Counted from the first letter of the stretch, positions 9,352 through 18,094 are shown. The stretch is DNA of 64,000 nucleotides from an uncultured Treponema sp. (GCA_946410085.1 CAMJZA010000008.1:1-64000); one strand, 5' to 3'. Notes: generated by a model from the letters alone, not told the origin. Program-made: numbers and translations.

Positions 9352-9953
9352 TGAAGGAAACGAAGGAAGCATCGGAATCAAACCTGAAGAAAAGCTATCA
9401 TTTCGGTGAGAAAATCCGGGCAGTACGGGAAAAGAAGCAGCTCACGCTCAAGACCGTTGCCCAGCAGGCGGGCGTCAGTGAAAGTCTTGTCTCCCAGATA
9501 GAACGCAACCGGGTTTCCCCTGCCATAGACACCCTCCTCTCCCTTGCACAGGTACTGGACATCCGCCTGGAATACCTTTTTGAAGAATACAACCGGCACG
9601 GGGCGGTCAAGGTAATCCGCTCGGACGAACGGCGGACCATGTACGAAGACAGCGTTGTGTACGAGGAAGTTGCCCGCCCGAGCGAGCAGGACGGCCAGCA
9701 TTCCATAGAAAGCTACCTCATAACGATTCCCGCCGGGGATGCAACCCACCGGGGACACTACGGGCACCTTGGCAAGGAAATGGGCTATATAATAGAAGGA
9801 ACTGCGCGCCTTAAATACGAGGACAAGGAATACGAGCTGGAAGCAGGCGACAGCGTGAACTTTTCTGCCGGTGCTCCCCATACGATCGAAAACACGGGTG
9901 ACAGGCCGCTCAAGGCCCTCTGGGTCGTCAGCCCCGCCCAGAGGTTTATTTAA
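9348..9953 (+). CDS. XRE-family transcriptional regulator with C-terminal cupin domain
   Basis: 201 aa. Residues about 20-75 are an HTH_3 domain (IRAVREKKQLTLKTVAQQAG, then VSESLVSQIERN). Residues about 125-198 are a cupin barrel (GHYGHLGKEMGYIIEGTARL, then GDSVNFSAGAPH). Such HTH-cupin proteins bind DNA as dimers and sense a small molecule through the cupin; PuuR and SutR are examples. The ATG at 9348 overlaps the preceding stop. The ligand and targets are not evident, but co-transcription with the 367-aa unknown protein suggests a shared role or autoregulation. Confidence 0.88.
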   Translation: MMKETKEASESNLKKSYHFGEKIRAVREKKQLTLKTVAQQAGVSESLVSQIERNRVSPAIDTLLSLAQVLDIRLEYLFEEYNRHGAVKVIRSDERRTMYEDSVVYEEVARPSEQDGQHSIESYLITIPAGDATHRGHYGHLGKEMGYIIEGTARLKYEDKEYELEAGDSVNFSAGAPHTIENTGDRPLKALWVVSPAQRFI

Positions 9954-9982
9954 GGAAGCAGCACCGGAGCGGGTGCGTAAAG

Positions 9983-11110
9983 CTAGTTTTCGTCGTTGGA
10001 GATGGTGCCCGACCCGATAACGCTGCCGGTATAATCCTTTATTACGTAATTCATGCTCAGCACCCAGTCAGCAGGGATCGGAAACGACAGCGTTGAAGTT
10101 GCTGCCAGTTCACCGTCAACTGGAGTGGCAGGATATATTTGTGGCGTTACAGGTTCAGTTATACTACAGGGTGCCGCCGCTTCCACAGTGATAGCGGGAA
10201 AAGAGTCTGTCATAACCCGATCAAGCATGGAAAAAACAGACACATTTGTAGTGCCGATAGTGGCGGTACCGCCTTCATCGCGGCTTGCGAGCTTGACGCA
10301 GCCGGGGAAATTCAGGGCAGGGTTCATCGTGAGGGCAACACTTTCCACATCCCCCACCGTTATGGTCTGGAGCGGGATCTCGTATATCACGCCGTCTTTC
10401 ACCGCCAGTCCCCCAATCTGAACGGATTTGCCTTCGTCTTCGAGTGAAAAGGAATAGTCTGTATAGTCTCCCGGGATAGAACTGCTCCAGCCGAACATGG
10501 GATCACTGGGATCCTCGTTGACCATCCAGCACCAGGCGGCTACGCCGGCGGGCGGGGTGACGGTAATTCTAAAGGTACTTGCAAGCGTCAGCTCAAGGGT
10601 GTCGGTTGCCCCTTGAACGGTCTTGCTCGCCCTGCCGGTGCACATAAGGTCCCCGTAAGAATCAATCACATCCATCCGCACGGACACGAAAGAGCCGGTC
10701 ACCACGGCAGGGATGTCAAAATGGAAGTTTCCGTTCACGGCCGTTGAAGTATAGACGGTCGTAACCCCGTTTACGGTCATCGTAATCTTTATTGTCGCAT
10801 CTTCCGGCAGCCACAAATCTTCTGCAGGAAAGTCCATCGGTACCGTTGAAGCAGTCCCCGTTCCCCCGATGCCGTCCGTGAAGAGTTCCACGAGCTTGTT
10901 TATGCTGCCCGTATTGATATTGTGCATCGCCTGGCTTGCGGGCGACTCGGACGAGCCTGCCGTGCCGCCGGTATACACCGGTCCTCCCCCCTGGTGCGAA
11001 CTGCCGGTCCCGGGGCAGCCTGTCAGGAACAGCAGGCATGCCAGACCGGCAAAAAGAGAAACTGCAACTGTCCGCACCGCATTGTTTCCGAACCGCATCT
11101 CAGTTTTCAT
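9983..11110 (-). CDS. putative lipoprotein, function unknown
   Basis: 375 aa from the ATG at 11110, preceded by GGGCGGAAA; the frame is open further upstream without homology. A lipoprotein signal peptide ends in LFLTGC, so Cys is the likely lipidated residue (about residue 29), followed by a Gly/Ser-rich linker. The remainder has beta-rich segments with repeated TxTVNGVTT-like strands, resembling Ig-like or carboxypeptidase-regulatory folds of surface proteins. The protein is probably anchored in the outer or inner membrane facing the periplasm or surface. It stands alone, divergent from the ZIP transporter gene. Confidence 0.72.
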   Translation of the reverse strand: MKTEMRFGNNAVRTVAVSLFAGLACLLFLTGCPGTGSSHQGGGPVYTGGTAGSSESPASQAMHNINTGSINKLVELFTDGIGGTGTASTVPMDFPAEDLWLPEDATIKITMTVNGVTTVYTSTAVNGNFHFDIPAVVTGSFVSVRMDVIDSYGDLMCTGRASKTVQGATDTLELTLASTFRITVTPPAGVAAWCWMVNEDPSDPMFGWSSSIPGDYTDYSFSLEDEGKSVQIGGLAVKDGVIYEIPLQTITVGDVESVALTMNPALNFPGCVKLASRDEGGTATIGTTNVSVFSMLDRVMTDSFPAITVEAAAPCSITEPVTPQIYPATPVDGELAATSTLSFPIPADWVLSMNYVIKDYTGSVIGSGTISNDEN

Positions 11111-11206
11111 TTTCCGCCCTTTCCGCCGGTTTGTCAAGAAGAACACCGGGGCCTTATCTGCCGGCAGACCGCCCCTGAGAACCGGGGCTGCGCCGGGGAT
11201 AAGGCT

Positions 11207-11240
11207 TGTTTTTAGCCGCATTGTTCTATATAATAAAACC
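11207..11240 (+). promoter_or_regulatory. promoter of ZIP transporter, -10 six bases before ATG
   Basis: TTGTTT (11207-11212), a 16-base spacer and TATAAT (11229-11234), then exactly six bases to the ATG at 11241. No Shine-Dalgarno sequence is seen in between. Confidence 0.6.
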
Positions 11241-12020
11241 ATGTCGGGAGTTATTATTACCTTACTGCTGCCCTTCCTTGGAACGGCGCTGGGAGCTGCC
11301 TGCGTCTTTTTCATGAACCGGGCGATGAATGACGGTCTGGAGCGCGCCCTCGCGGGATTCGCCGCCGGTGTGATGACTGCGGCCTCCGTCTGGTCGCTGC
11401 TGATTCCGAGCATGGACCAGAGCGCCGCAATGGGACGGCTCGCATTCATTCCTGCGCTGACGGGCTTCGCCGCGGGAATCGTGTTCCTGTTCCTGCTCGA
11501 CAAGATAACCCCCCATCTTCATGCGCTCGCAAAATCTCCGGAAGGCCCTCGGAGCCGGATTTCCCGGACGGCGATGCTCATTTTTGCCGTGACCCTGCAC
11601 AACATCCCCGAAGGCATGGCCGTCGGCGTCGTCGTTGCCGCAATGCTGAACGGGAGCGGCGGCATCAGCTTTGAGGCTGCCCTCGCGCTTGCCCTCGGCA
11701 TTGCCATCCAGAACTTCCCGGAAGGAGCCATCATCTCCATGCCCCTCCGGGCCGAAGGCAACAGCAAGCCCAAATCCTTCATCTTCGGAACCCTTTCCGG
11801 CATCGTGGAACCGATTGCCGCCCTGCTGACAATCCTGCTGACCGGCTTCATTACGGGCATGCTCCCCTATCTGCTTGCCTTTGCAGCGGGCGCAATGATT
11901 TACGTTGTCGTCGAAGAGCTGCTGCCGGAAGCGAGCCGGGATGAAAAGACCGACATCTGTACCATCGGTTTTGCCATCGGTTTTGCCCTGATGATGGTGC
12001 TCGATGTCGCCCTTGCCTGA
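11241..12020 (+). CDS. ZIP-family divalent metal transporter (GufA/ZupT-like)
   Basis: 259 aa with about eight membrane helices. The two ZIP metal-site signatures are present: HNIPEGMAVG in helix 4 and QNFPEGAIIS in helix 5, where the second has Gln in place of the more common His. A cytoplasmic loop near residue 90-105 carries a short HLHALAK metal-binding segment. ZIP proteins bring zinc, iron or manganese into the cytoplasm. The gene has its own promoter and a probable leaderless start, and a hairpin follows the stop. Metal specificity cannot be read from sequence. Confidence 0.92.
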   Translation: MSGVIITLLLPFLGTALGAACVFFMNRAMNDGLERALAGFAAGVMTAASVWSLLIPSMDQSAAMGRLAFIPALTGFAAGIVFLFLLDKITPHLHALAKSPEGPRSRISRTAMLIFAVTLHNIPEGMAVGVVVAAMLNGSGGISFEAALALALGIAIQNFPEGAIISMPLRAEGNSKPKSFIFGTLSGIVEPIAALLTILLTGFITGMLPYLLAFAAGAMIYVVVEELLPEASRDEKTDICTIGFAIGFALMMVLDVALA

Positions 12021-12058
12021 CGGCGGGTTACCTGGGCGCAGTTCCGGTGTTTTCAAGG

Positions 12059-12090
12059 CGGGAGCCGTAGGCCTCCCCCTTCATTTTTTC
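12059..12090 (+). terminator. intrinsic terminator after ZIP transporter
   Basis: GGGAGCC and GGCCTCCC pair around a 3-base loop with one bulge, followed by CCTTCATTTTTT. Confidence 0.6.
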
Positions 12091-12115
12091 AGAGAACTAG
12101 AGAGGTTATACACAG

Positions 12116-13345
12116 ATGAAACATTTGAGCAGAATGCTCGCCCTTGCCCTGTGCCTGACGGCGGCGATGGATGCCGGTTTTGCAGCCGGAACGCGGAAGA
12201 CGTCCGCAAAAGAAGGAATCATGATGGCAGAAGCCGAATCGGCCCTGTTCAGCGACGGCTATAAAGTGACGGCGGTGACCCTGCTGTACCGCAAGAAGAT
12301 AGAACCCTCCTCGGTATCTGCCGATGACTTTGAGATTGCGGGGCAGACCGTCAAGTCCGTGTCCGTCGAGGGCAGGAAGGTAAAGCTTTCGCTCAACTGC
12401 GACAACCGCTGGTATCCTGAACGCCGGGATGCTCCAGAGCAGGATGCGGACAGTTCCTTCAGCAGGTATGTGACGGTTACCCAGAGCGGAGACGTGACCG
12501 TTTCCGGCGGCAAGGAAATCTATGCCGGTCCTGCGACGGTGACGAGCAAGAAGATTATCGATCCCAAAGTCATCAGGGAATTCAACGAAAAAGTCTTTAA
12601 GGACGATGAAACCGGCATGGAGCTGCGCTACTGCGTCTACCTTCCCCTCTACTACACCGAAGGCTGGAACTACCCGGTCATCGTCTTTATTCCCGACTCA
12701 CGGGCGAATACGAACGTCAGCAAGTCAACCCTCCTGCAGGGAGAGGGGGCAACCGTCTGGGCGACCGAGGCCGAGCAGGAAAAGATGCGGTCCATCATCA
12801 TTGCCGTGCAGTATCCGAAATATGTCCAGGACCAGTACGGCCCCCTCGTCAAGGAGGACGGCAGCTGGACGGTCGGCCTGCAGACCGTGTACGACCTGAT
12901 CAGAAGCGAACTTGCGAATACGAGGGTCGACAGGAACCGGATTTACGGCATCGGGCAGGGAGACGGTGCTGCGGCGAACCTGCAGATCGGGCAGAAGTAT
13001 CCTTCGTTCTATGCAGCCCAGCTGGCGATTTCCCCGATATATGACATAAAAGACACGCAGGCGCTGGAGCGTGGGCGCCTGTGGCTCATGGTGTCTTCCA
13101 ATGACAGGCAGTCCCGCGAAGCTGCCGAACGTGCGGCAACCAGCTGGAAGAATGACGGCGTCCGGGTCAACAGTGCCATCTGGAAGGTTGACCTGAGTGA
13201 GAAGGAGTTCGAAAAGGCTGCAAAAGAGCAGGCGGACAAGAAGGGAACCGTCAAGTATACGATGATAGACGGCGGCTGCCGCGAATACACCTGGTGCATT
13301 GCCCACCGCATCAACGCAATCCGCGAGTGGCTGTCGGCCCAGTAA
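12116..13345 (+). CDS. exported esterase-fold protein (COG4099-like), nucleophile serine missing
   Basis: 409 aa preceded by a good ribosome binding site (AGAGAGG). A signal peptide spans residues 1-24. An Ig-like N-terminal domain runs to about residue 140, followed by an alpha/beta-hydrolase domain with LRYCVYLPLYY and YPVIVFIPDS. In related predicted peptidases/esterases the nucleophile elbow reads G-Q-S-M-G; here it is GIGQGDGA, with Gly where the serine should be. The C-terminal histidine region (YTWCIAHRINAIREWL) remains. The protein is probably periplasmic. It may be a binding or pseudo-enzyme rather than an active esterase, unless another serine substitutes. Confidence 0.75.
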   Translation: MKHLSRMLALALCLTAAMDAGFAAGTRKTSAKEGIMMAEAESALFSDGYKVTAVTLLYRKKIEPSSVSADDFEIAGQTVKSVSVEGRKVKLSLNCDNRWYPERRDAPEQDADSSFSRYVTVTQSGDVTVSGGKEIYAGPATVTSKKIIDPKVIREFNEKVFKDDETGMELRYCVYLPLYYTEGWNYPVIVFIPDSRANTNVSKSTLLQGEGATVWATEAEQEKMRSIIIAVQYPKYVQDQYGPLVKEDGSWTVGLQTVYDLIRSELANTRVDRNRIYGIGQGDGAAANLQIGQKYPSFYAAQLAISPIYDIKDTQALERGRLWLMVSSNDRQSREAAERAATSWKNDGVRVNSAIWKVDLSEKEFEKAAKEQADKKGTVKYTMIDGGCREYTWCIAHRINAIREWLSAQ

Positions 13346-13395
13346 GGGTGCGGCAGTCTTGAGGGCGTCCGGTTCCTGAAACTGCTTGCGGGTGC

Positions 13396-14208
13396 CTATA
13401 CCCGGGGACTTCCGGACTCCCTGCAGTATTCATCGTACAGCTTTCGCGGGTCGGGTATGCGGCGCAGGCAGTTGTACTCATACGAATACTGGCAGAGTGT
13501 CCTTTTGAGATTATCGTCATACAGATAGTTCAGGAGGACACCCCGCTTTGCAATCGCATCGACCTGTTCAAGCCCGAGGAAGAATGTCTGCAGCTGCGGT
13601 CCGTAGCAGCGTACATAGACTTCATTATCGCCGTGCCGGTAGTCACCGTCAATGCAGGTCATAAAGTCTTCGAATGTTCTGCTCAAGTCCGTATACCGGC
13701 CTTTTTCGTTCCGTATGCGCTTCAGTTTTTCCCTGTAGACCGTGTCATAATCGTCCCAGTCTAATCTGCTGACCTGACAGCCTTCCGCATGGCATTCGCA
13801 CATGTCGCGGACCACATCTTTCCCTTCGGCAATCAGAGCATACTCGATGAAATCACAGTCAAGCTTTTCGTGCTGCAGCATGCTGTCTGCCAGTTCCCCG
13901 CCGAACCGCTTGCTCAGCTTTTTATGCAGGTAATAGATGATATCCGTATATGCCAGTTCATGCGGATATGCCGACCATTTTGCATACAGGCCCAGCAGGT
14001 TCACGGTTATGACGAGGCAGCAGGAAGTATCCGATTTTTTTACATACAGCTGCGAGATGAAGCAGCTTGTCGGTGCTGTATCCGCATCGAGCTGTCCGGC
14101 AAGCTGTTCCGAGAGCTGTGCCGGTATTTCTATGGCAAGACGGAAGCTGAGGACTTTCGGCAGTGAAAGACCTTCCATGATGTAGTCATAGCGGTATAAA
14201 ATGCCCAT
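13396..14208 (-). CDS. protein of unknown function, last gene of the FHA-CHAT-RtcB operon
   Basis: 270 aa, start supported by GGAGGCACC before the ATG at 14208. No signal peptide or membrane helix is seen. The protein is unusually rich in Cys (10 or more, including CECHAEGC) and Tyr, with the central acidic stretch SRLDWDDYDTVYREKL. I recognise no family. It lies 69 bases after rtcB in the same direction, so it is probably the fourth gene of the operon that starts with the TPR-FHA gene. Codon use matches the neighbours. Confidence 0.65.
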   Translation of the reverse strand: MGILYRYDYIMEGLSLPKVLSFRLAIEIPAQLSEQLAGQLDADTAPTSCFISQLYVKKSDTSCCLVITVNLLGLYAKWSAYPHELAYTDIIYYLHKKLSKRFGGELADSMLQHEKLDCDFIEYALIAEGKDVVRDMCECHAEGCQVSRLDWDDYDTVYREKLKRIRNEKGRYTDLSRTFEDFMTCIDGDYRHGDNEVYVRCYGPQLQTFFLGLEQVDAIAKRGVLLNYLYDDNLKRTLCQYSYEYNCLRRIPDPRKLYDEYCRESGSPRV

Positions 14209-14277
14209 GCAGGTGCCTCCTTGCCGCTGCCGTACTGAATGGCGTTGTCCGGCAGCCGGCGATTGTCTGACAGACCG

Positions 14278-15378
14278 TTACTGCCCGCCAGCCTTGAAAT
14301 TATAGACCGGCTGTATGATCTGTTCTACCGTAACCGTCGCTTCTATTGCCGCAAGAATCTGCGCCATCGGCTTGTATGCCATCGGCGATTCGTCAAGGGT
14401 TGCCTGTCCGATGCTTGTCGAATAGATGCCTTTCATGGCGTCCTGATATTCCTGGACCGTAAAGCGCTCTTTTGACTCGCTGCGCCGGTACAGCCGGCCC
14501 GCCCCGTGCGGTGCAGAGCAGTTCCAGTCAGGGTTGCCCTTGCCGGTGCAGAGTAAAGAGCCGTCCCGCATGTTCATCGGGATGATGAGCCGCTCGCCTT
14601 TCTGCGCCGAAACTGCCCCTTTGCGCAGGATTTTCTGTTTTGTGTCGATGTAATTGTGGACGGTCGAAAAGGCTTCTATTATATCGGTCTTTTTGATGCC
14701 GAGTCCGGTCCGTATGACGTCAAGCATGGCGCGCCGGTTCAGGGCCGCATATTCCCGGGCACATTCCATATCGTGCAGGTAATGCGCCAGATCATCGCCT
14801 TCAATATACGAAAGTTCCGTGCTGCAGGGTGCATAGTAGTCGCAGATTTCCTTGCCGAGATGGCGTGAACCGGAATGAACGACAAAATAAAAATGTCCCT
14901 TGCCGTCCCGGTCAACTTCTATGAAGTGATTGCCGCCGCCGAGTGTGCCGAGCTGGAGTTTTGCACGCTGAAAGTCTACCGGGGCAAGGAAAGGCATCCC
15001 GTCAAGTGCTTTCGCAAAAGCGTGCGCTTTTGTCCGTTCAGCCGCTCCGGACGGAATCTGCTCGTGCACAAGCTCGTCAAGCTGCTGCAGGTCCAGTCCG
15101 CCGGAATTTCCGTTACCGCAGAAATCCTTCCGTACCACAAGCACGTCGACGCCGCAGCCGATGTCAACGCCGACAAGGTTCGGCACAATCCGTCCTGCAA
15201 TCGTCATGGTCGTGCCGACCGTGCAGCCTTTCCCGGCATGAACATCCGGCATAATGCGGACGGACATGCCATGGCTCCAGATTTGATTCATCATCTGGAG
15301 GATCTGAGCGTATGCATCGGAATCTATGCTGTCGGCAAAGACCTGTGCCGTATTGCAGCGTCCCTGAATTTCTATCAT
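14278..15378 (-). CDS. rtcB: RtcB-family RNA ligase
   Basis: 366 aa from the ATG at 15378. That start matches the family N-terminus (MIEIQG), and AGGAG lies 12 bases upstream; an ATG 24 bases earlier is less likely. RtcB joins RNA 2',3'-cyclic phosphate or 3'-phosphate ends to 5'-OH ends using GTP and Mn2+. Visible motifs: MPDVHAGKGCTVGTT, VGVDIGCGVD (metal Asp and Cys), LGGGNHFIEV, VVHSGSRHLG and SAPHGAGR (guanylated His region). The gene sits 51 bases downstream of the TPR/half-CHAT gene in the same operon, which suggests that RNA repair is tied to this stress or conflict locus. Confidence 0.95.
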   Translation of the reverse strand: MIEIQGRCNTAQVFADSIDSDAYAQILQMMNQIWSHGMSVRIMPDVHAGKGCTVGTTMTIAGRIVPNLVGVDIGCGVDVLVVRKDFCGNGNSGGLDLQQLDELVHEQIPSGAAERTKAHAFAKALDGMPFLAPVDFQRAKLQLGTLGGGNHFIEVDRDGKGHFYFVVHSGSRHLGKEICDYYAPCSTELSYIEGDDLAHYLHDMECAREYAALNRRAMLDVIRTGLGIKKTDIIEAFSTVHNYIDTKQKILRKGAVSAQKGERLIIPMNMRDGSLLCTGKGNPDWNCSAPHGAGRLYRRSESKERFTVQEYQDAMKGIYSTSIGQATLDESPMAYKPMAQILAAIEATVTVEQIIQPVYNFKAGGQ

Positions 15379-15429
15379 ACCCTTCGCCTGCTCCTGCACC
15401 ATGCATCGTACTGGTCATGTTGGTTCCTT

Positions 15430-16710
15430 TCAGTCATCAGGAGCATCCTGTGCGGCCTGTTCCTTACGGATGGCAGCAGAGACAGACGGAACCGTGCTCA
15501 GAATATATGTGTGTCCTAAAAGTCCGTCTTCGTCATCACCGAGGTTTTCAAACGAAAGTTTTGCTATCTGCCTGTCGGGAATAATCAGAAGATTTTTTGT
15601 CCCTTCCGGGATATATTTGAGGACAGGTTTTATCAGCTTCCCGTACAGATCGGGAATATAACTGCTGAACGATTCGTCCGGCCCCCGCGAAAAAGTCTGA
15701 TGCTTGGAAGCCTCGACCGCATAATCATATTCGGGGTCGAGCGCTATGGCCTGTAAGCCGCCGCCCGTAACGACGAAGCAATACGCCGCGGTATTCAGCT
15801 CCCTGCAGTCTGCGGGGGGAATGGCGTATGCAAGGATTGCCGTACTGCTTCCGCACCATTGCCTGACAGCCTCAGGCTCAAGCGGCTGCAGGTCCTGGAA
15901 CAGTTCAGAGGACGGAAGGCCGTATACTGCATTCTTAAAGCGCTCTGTCTGCATCGTTTCCAGGTATCCGAAAGCCTTCTGCGGATTATCATGTTCGCAC
16001 TCGAATTTGATTGCATGGTAATACAGCGGGAAAACCTGCAGCATCTCATCGTAGCTGATAGTTGGCGCACGCTGCCGTATGCATTCCGCAGCATGCATGG
16101 CTGCACTCAGAATGTTTCTGCCTAACTCGCTGTCTTCAATATGCGCTGCCCCGCACATCCTGACGGCCTGCTTGTAATAGACAAGGGACTTCTCATATTC
16201 CCCCTTATCGCAGAGGACCAGTCCGACATTGTTGTATGAAACTGCTACATGGGGGTGCGGTTTCGTGTACAGGCTTTTGCGCAGTTCCAGGGATTTTTCA
16301 AACCAGCTGAGCGCCTCATCTTTGTCCCCGTTAAAAAGCAGGGCATCCCCGATGTTGTTGTACAGGGTTGCCGCAGATGCATCTGTATCCCCGTATACCA
16401 TCGTATACAGTTTTATTGCTTCCCTCTGGTACTGGACGGCACGCGCATAGTCCTTCTTGACCTTGAGCAGTATGCCCCCGATATTGTTGCACAGGGCGAC
16501 CGCTTCAATGCAGTTTTCTTTATGGACGGCACCGGACAGCTCCAGCGCCTGCTTATACTGTGCAAGCGCCTGTTCCGTGTCGCCCTGTTTGAGCAGCTCA
16601 TCTCCTTTCGCACAGCATGAAGCGGACTTGTCATAGTCGCTTTCTCCGGGCTTCATTTTGTCCGGGTCCGGCACGGCAGCATTGTCATTGTTCATATTGT
16701 CGTTTTCCAT
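15430..16710 (-). CDS. TPR protein with truncated CHAT (caspase-like) domain
   Basis: 426 aa from the ATG at 16710, preceded by AGGAG at suitable spacing. Residues about 20-230 are TPR repeats of the 42-residue, NNIG-containing type. From about residue 285 the sequence follows the opening of a CHAT peptidase domain: AILAYAIPP, CFVVTGGGLQAIALD, LYGKLIKPVL and LLIIPDRQIAKLSFENL, then YILSTVPSVSAA. The frame stops there, before the catalytic His and Cys found in complete CHAT proteases. No CHAT remainder is seen downstream, where rtcB starts 51 bases later. It may be a deletion product or a non-catalytic adaptor. Member of an operon with TPR-FHA and RtcB. Confidence 0.75.
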   Translation of the reverse strand: MENDNMNNDNAAVPDPDKMKPGESDYDKSASCCAKGDELLKQGDTEQALAQYKQALELSGAVHKENCIEAVALCNNIGGILLKVKKDYARAVQYQREAIKLYTMVYGDTDASAATLYNNIGDALLFNGDKDEALSWFEKSLELRKSLYTKPHPHVAVSYNNVGLVLCDKGEYEKSLVYYKQAVRMCGAAHIEDSELGRNILSAAMHAAECIRQRAPTISYDEMLQVFPLYYHAIKFECEHDNPQKAFGYLETMQTERFKNAVYGLPSSELFQDLQPLEPEAVRQWCGSSTAILAYAIPPADCRELNTAAYCFVVTGGGLQAIALDPEYDYAVEASKHQTFSRGPDESFSSYIPDLYGKLIKPVLKYIPEGTKNLLIIPDRQIAKLSFENLGDDEDGLLGHTYILSTVPSVSAAIRKEQAAQDAPDD

Positions 16711-16741
16711 AGCGCTTTCTCCTGTCGGGTATGGAGTGTCC

Positions 16742-17602
16742 CTACCGTATTTCAAGGGTCGTGCAGGGGCCTAAGCGAATTGTGTCGCCATGATTAAGCC
16801 TTACATATTTATCCTGCGGAATGCATCCGCCGTTCAGGAACGTCCCGTTCGTAGAATCGGTATCCTTCAGGAAGTATGCATACTTTATTTTCTGTATGAT
16901 GCAGTGATGGCGGCTTACAAACTTGTCGTCTATAATCACATCGTTGTCGCTGTCTCGTCCGATGGTTGTTTTCTCAGTCAGCTTAATCTTGCAGTTGTTG
17001 TATATCAGATGCGAAACAGCAGGTTCCTTTGTCTCTTGCAGCAGGGCAAACCGTTCCCGCTCTTCCTGCATCTGCTGCATCATCCGTTCCATCACTTCAT
17101 CAGGAACATCTAAGCCGCGCCGAATCATTTCCAGCTTATGCGCCCGTTCATGATGGGCACGGGCATTTTCCTCATCACCCTTAGCTGTTAAGATTTTTTC
17201 TATTTTCTCATGCAGGGCAATCAGGCTAGGATGGTATTTCCCGTATGCTCTCTCGCTGGCATCAATCGAGTTTTCATAATAAGCCAGGGCCTCGTCATAC
17301 GCACCTTTACCGCCCAGTATGCTGCCGATGGTTTCGCATACTGCAGCCGTTTGCGGGTAATATGCCTTGTAGACTGCCCGGCGGATCTCCAGCGCCTTCT
17401 CATAGTAGGAGACAGCCATATCATAGCTGCCCTGATCATTCAGGACGCGTCCTGTGGTTGCATACAGGGCTGCCACATCGGGATGTTTTTCTCCCAGTGC
17501 GGCCTTTCGTTCTTCGAGGGCCTTCATATAATAGACTAACGCCTGCTCGTGGTCTCCATTTTTATCGAACTCTGCAGCCGCCTCAAGATTTGACTCTTCC
17601 AA
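16742..17602 (-). CDS. TPR-FHA protein
   Basis: 286 aa from a TTG at 17602, chosen because AAAGGAGG lies 9 bases upstream. Residues 5-160 hold three to four TPR units (ALVYYMKALEERKAALGEKHPDVA). A coiled linker follows (MERMMQQMQEERERFALL). The C-terminal 95 residues are an FHA domain with IGRDSDNDV, SRHHC and STNGTFLNG, the residues that grip phosphothreonine. It is first in the operon and its TPR type is the same as in the next gene. The likely role is a phosphorylation-dependent scaffold or sensor for the operon. No kinase is encoded in the operon itself. Confidence 0.88.
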   Translation of the reverse strand: MEESNLEAAAEFDKNGDHEQALVYYMKALEERKAALGEKHPDVAALYATTGRVLNDQGSYDMAVSYYEKALEIRRAVYKAYYPQTAAVCETIGSILGGKGAYDEALAYYENSIDASERAYGKYHPSLIALHEKIEKILTAKGDEENARAHHERAHKLEMIRRGLDVPDEVMERMMQQMQEERERFALLQETKEPAVSHLIYNNCKIKLTEKTTIGRDSDNDVIIDDKFVSRHHCIIQKIKYAYFLKDTDSTNGTFLNGGCIPQDKYVRLNHGDTIRLGPCTTLEIR

Positions 17603-17675
17603 AGCCGGATCCTCCTTTTGCCCGTATCAGGTCGCAGAATGCCGTTTTTACTGCCATTCAGCCCATTATACTCAA

Positions 17676-17704
17676 ATTATAGGGCCTGCATGTGTATACG
17701 TCAA
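17676..17704 (-). promoter_or_regulatory. sigma70 promoter of the FHA-CHAT-rtcB operon
   Basis: On the minus strand TTGACG (17704-17699), a 17-base spacer and TATAAT (17681-17676), about 74 bases before the TTG start. Near-consensus. Confidence 0.75.
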
Positions 17705-17839
17705 GGAAAATATACAGTGCGCCATTTCCGCCCGGCGGGTATGAAAGTTACGGCAGCTGGCACGGACTATAAAAATGAGGACGGAGGAATCTTCTGCCGG
17801 AAACCGCAAACGGTACTTCGGCTGTGCGAAGGGGGAGAA

Positions 17840-17891
17840 TACGGTACAGGCATTCCTGCAGAATTGAGCAGATGCTTGTGTAAACAGTTTT
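17840..17891 (+). pseudogene. C-terminal remnant of an AAA-ATPase_like (DUF1703) gene
   Basis: The plus-strand frame ending at TAA 17881-17883 reads HSCRIEQMLV, the typical end of these ATPase/nuclease-like proteins. Bases 17855-17891 match, in inverted orientation, 19846-19882 with two mismatches in 37. Upstream sequence has no further resemblance. The rest of 17705-18094 shows no supported gene. Confidence 0.5.
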
Positions 17892-18048
17892 CATGCCCTC
17901 AAAACAAGCCTATTACTGGCTTCATTCCGGCGGTCCTGTCGAACACGCTGCACTAAGAAAACGTAATGCAAGGAGTCAGATATGAAAAAGGGTCGATCCC
18001 CGGGGAAAAGGTTCCCGATAAAACCACCCCTTCCCGCATCCAGAGAGA

Positions 18049-18080
18049 CACCGGATAATCCGGAAGTGAATTATCCGGTG
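18049..18080. other. perfect 10-bp hairpin after the DUF4469 gene
   Basis: CACCGGATAA and TTATCCGGTG enclose a 12-base loop just downstream of the stop at 18095. No T-tract follows on either strand, so it may be an RNA-stabilising hairpin rather than an intrinsic terminator. Confidence 0.45.
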
Positions 18081-18094
18081 CGGGCCTGTGCCTC

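Noticed and set aside
8329-9381. 350-codon minus-strand frame
   Set aside because: Antisense of the 367-aa protein; the plus frame has a promoter and overlaps correctly with the XRE-cupin gene.
9960-9976. Terminator between the XRE-cupin gene and the lipoprotein gene
   Set aside because: Only a 5-6-bp stem and no T-tract.
11148-11206. Possible riboswitch or metal-responsive leader before the ZIP gene
   Set aside because: GCCTTATC and GATAAGGC form a loose inverted repeat, but it lies upstream of the likely promoter, so it would not be in the transcript.
17618-17956. 112-codon plus frame
   Set aside because: Runs across the operon promoter, has no ribosome binding site, and contains the ATPase C-terminal remnant in another frame.
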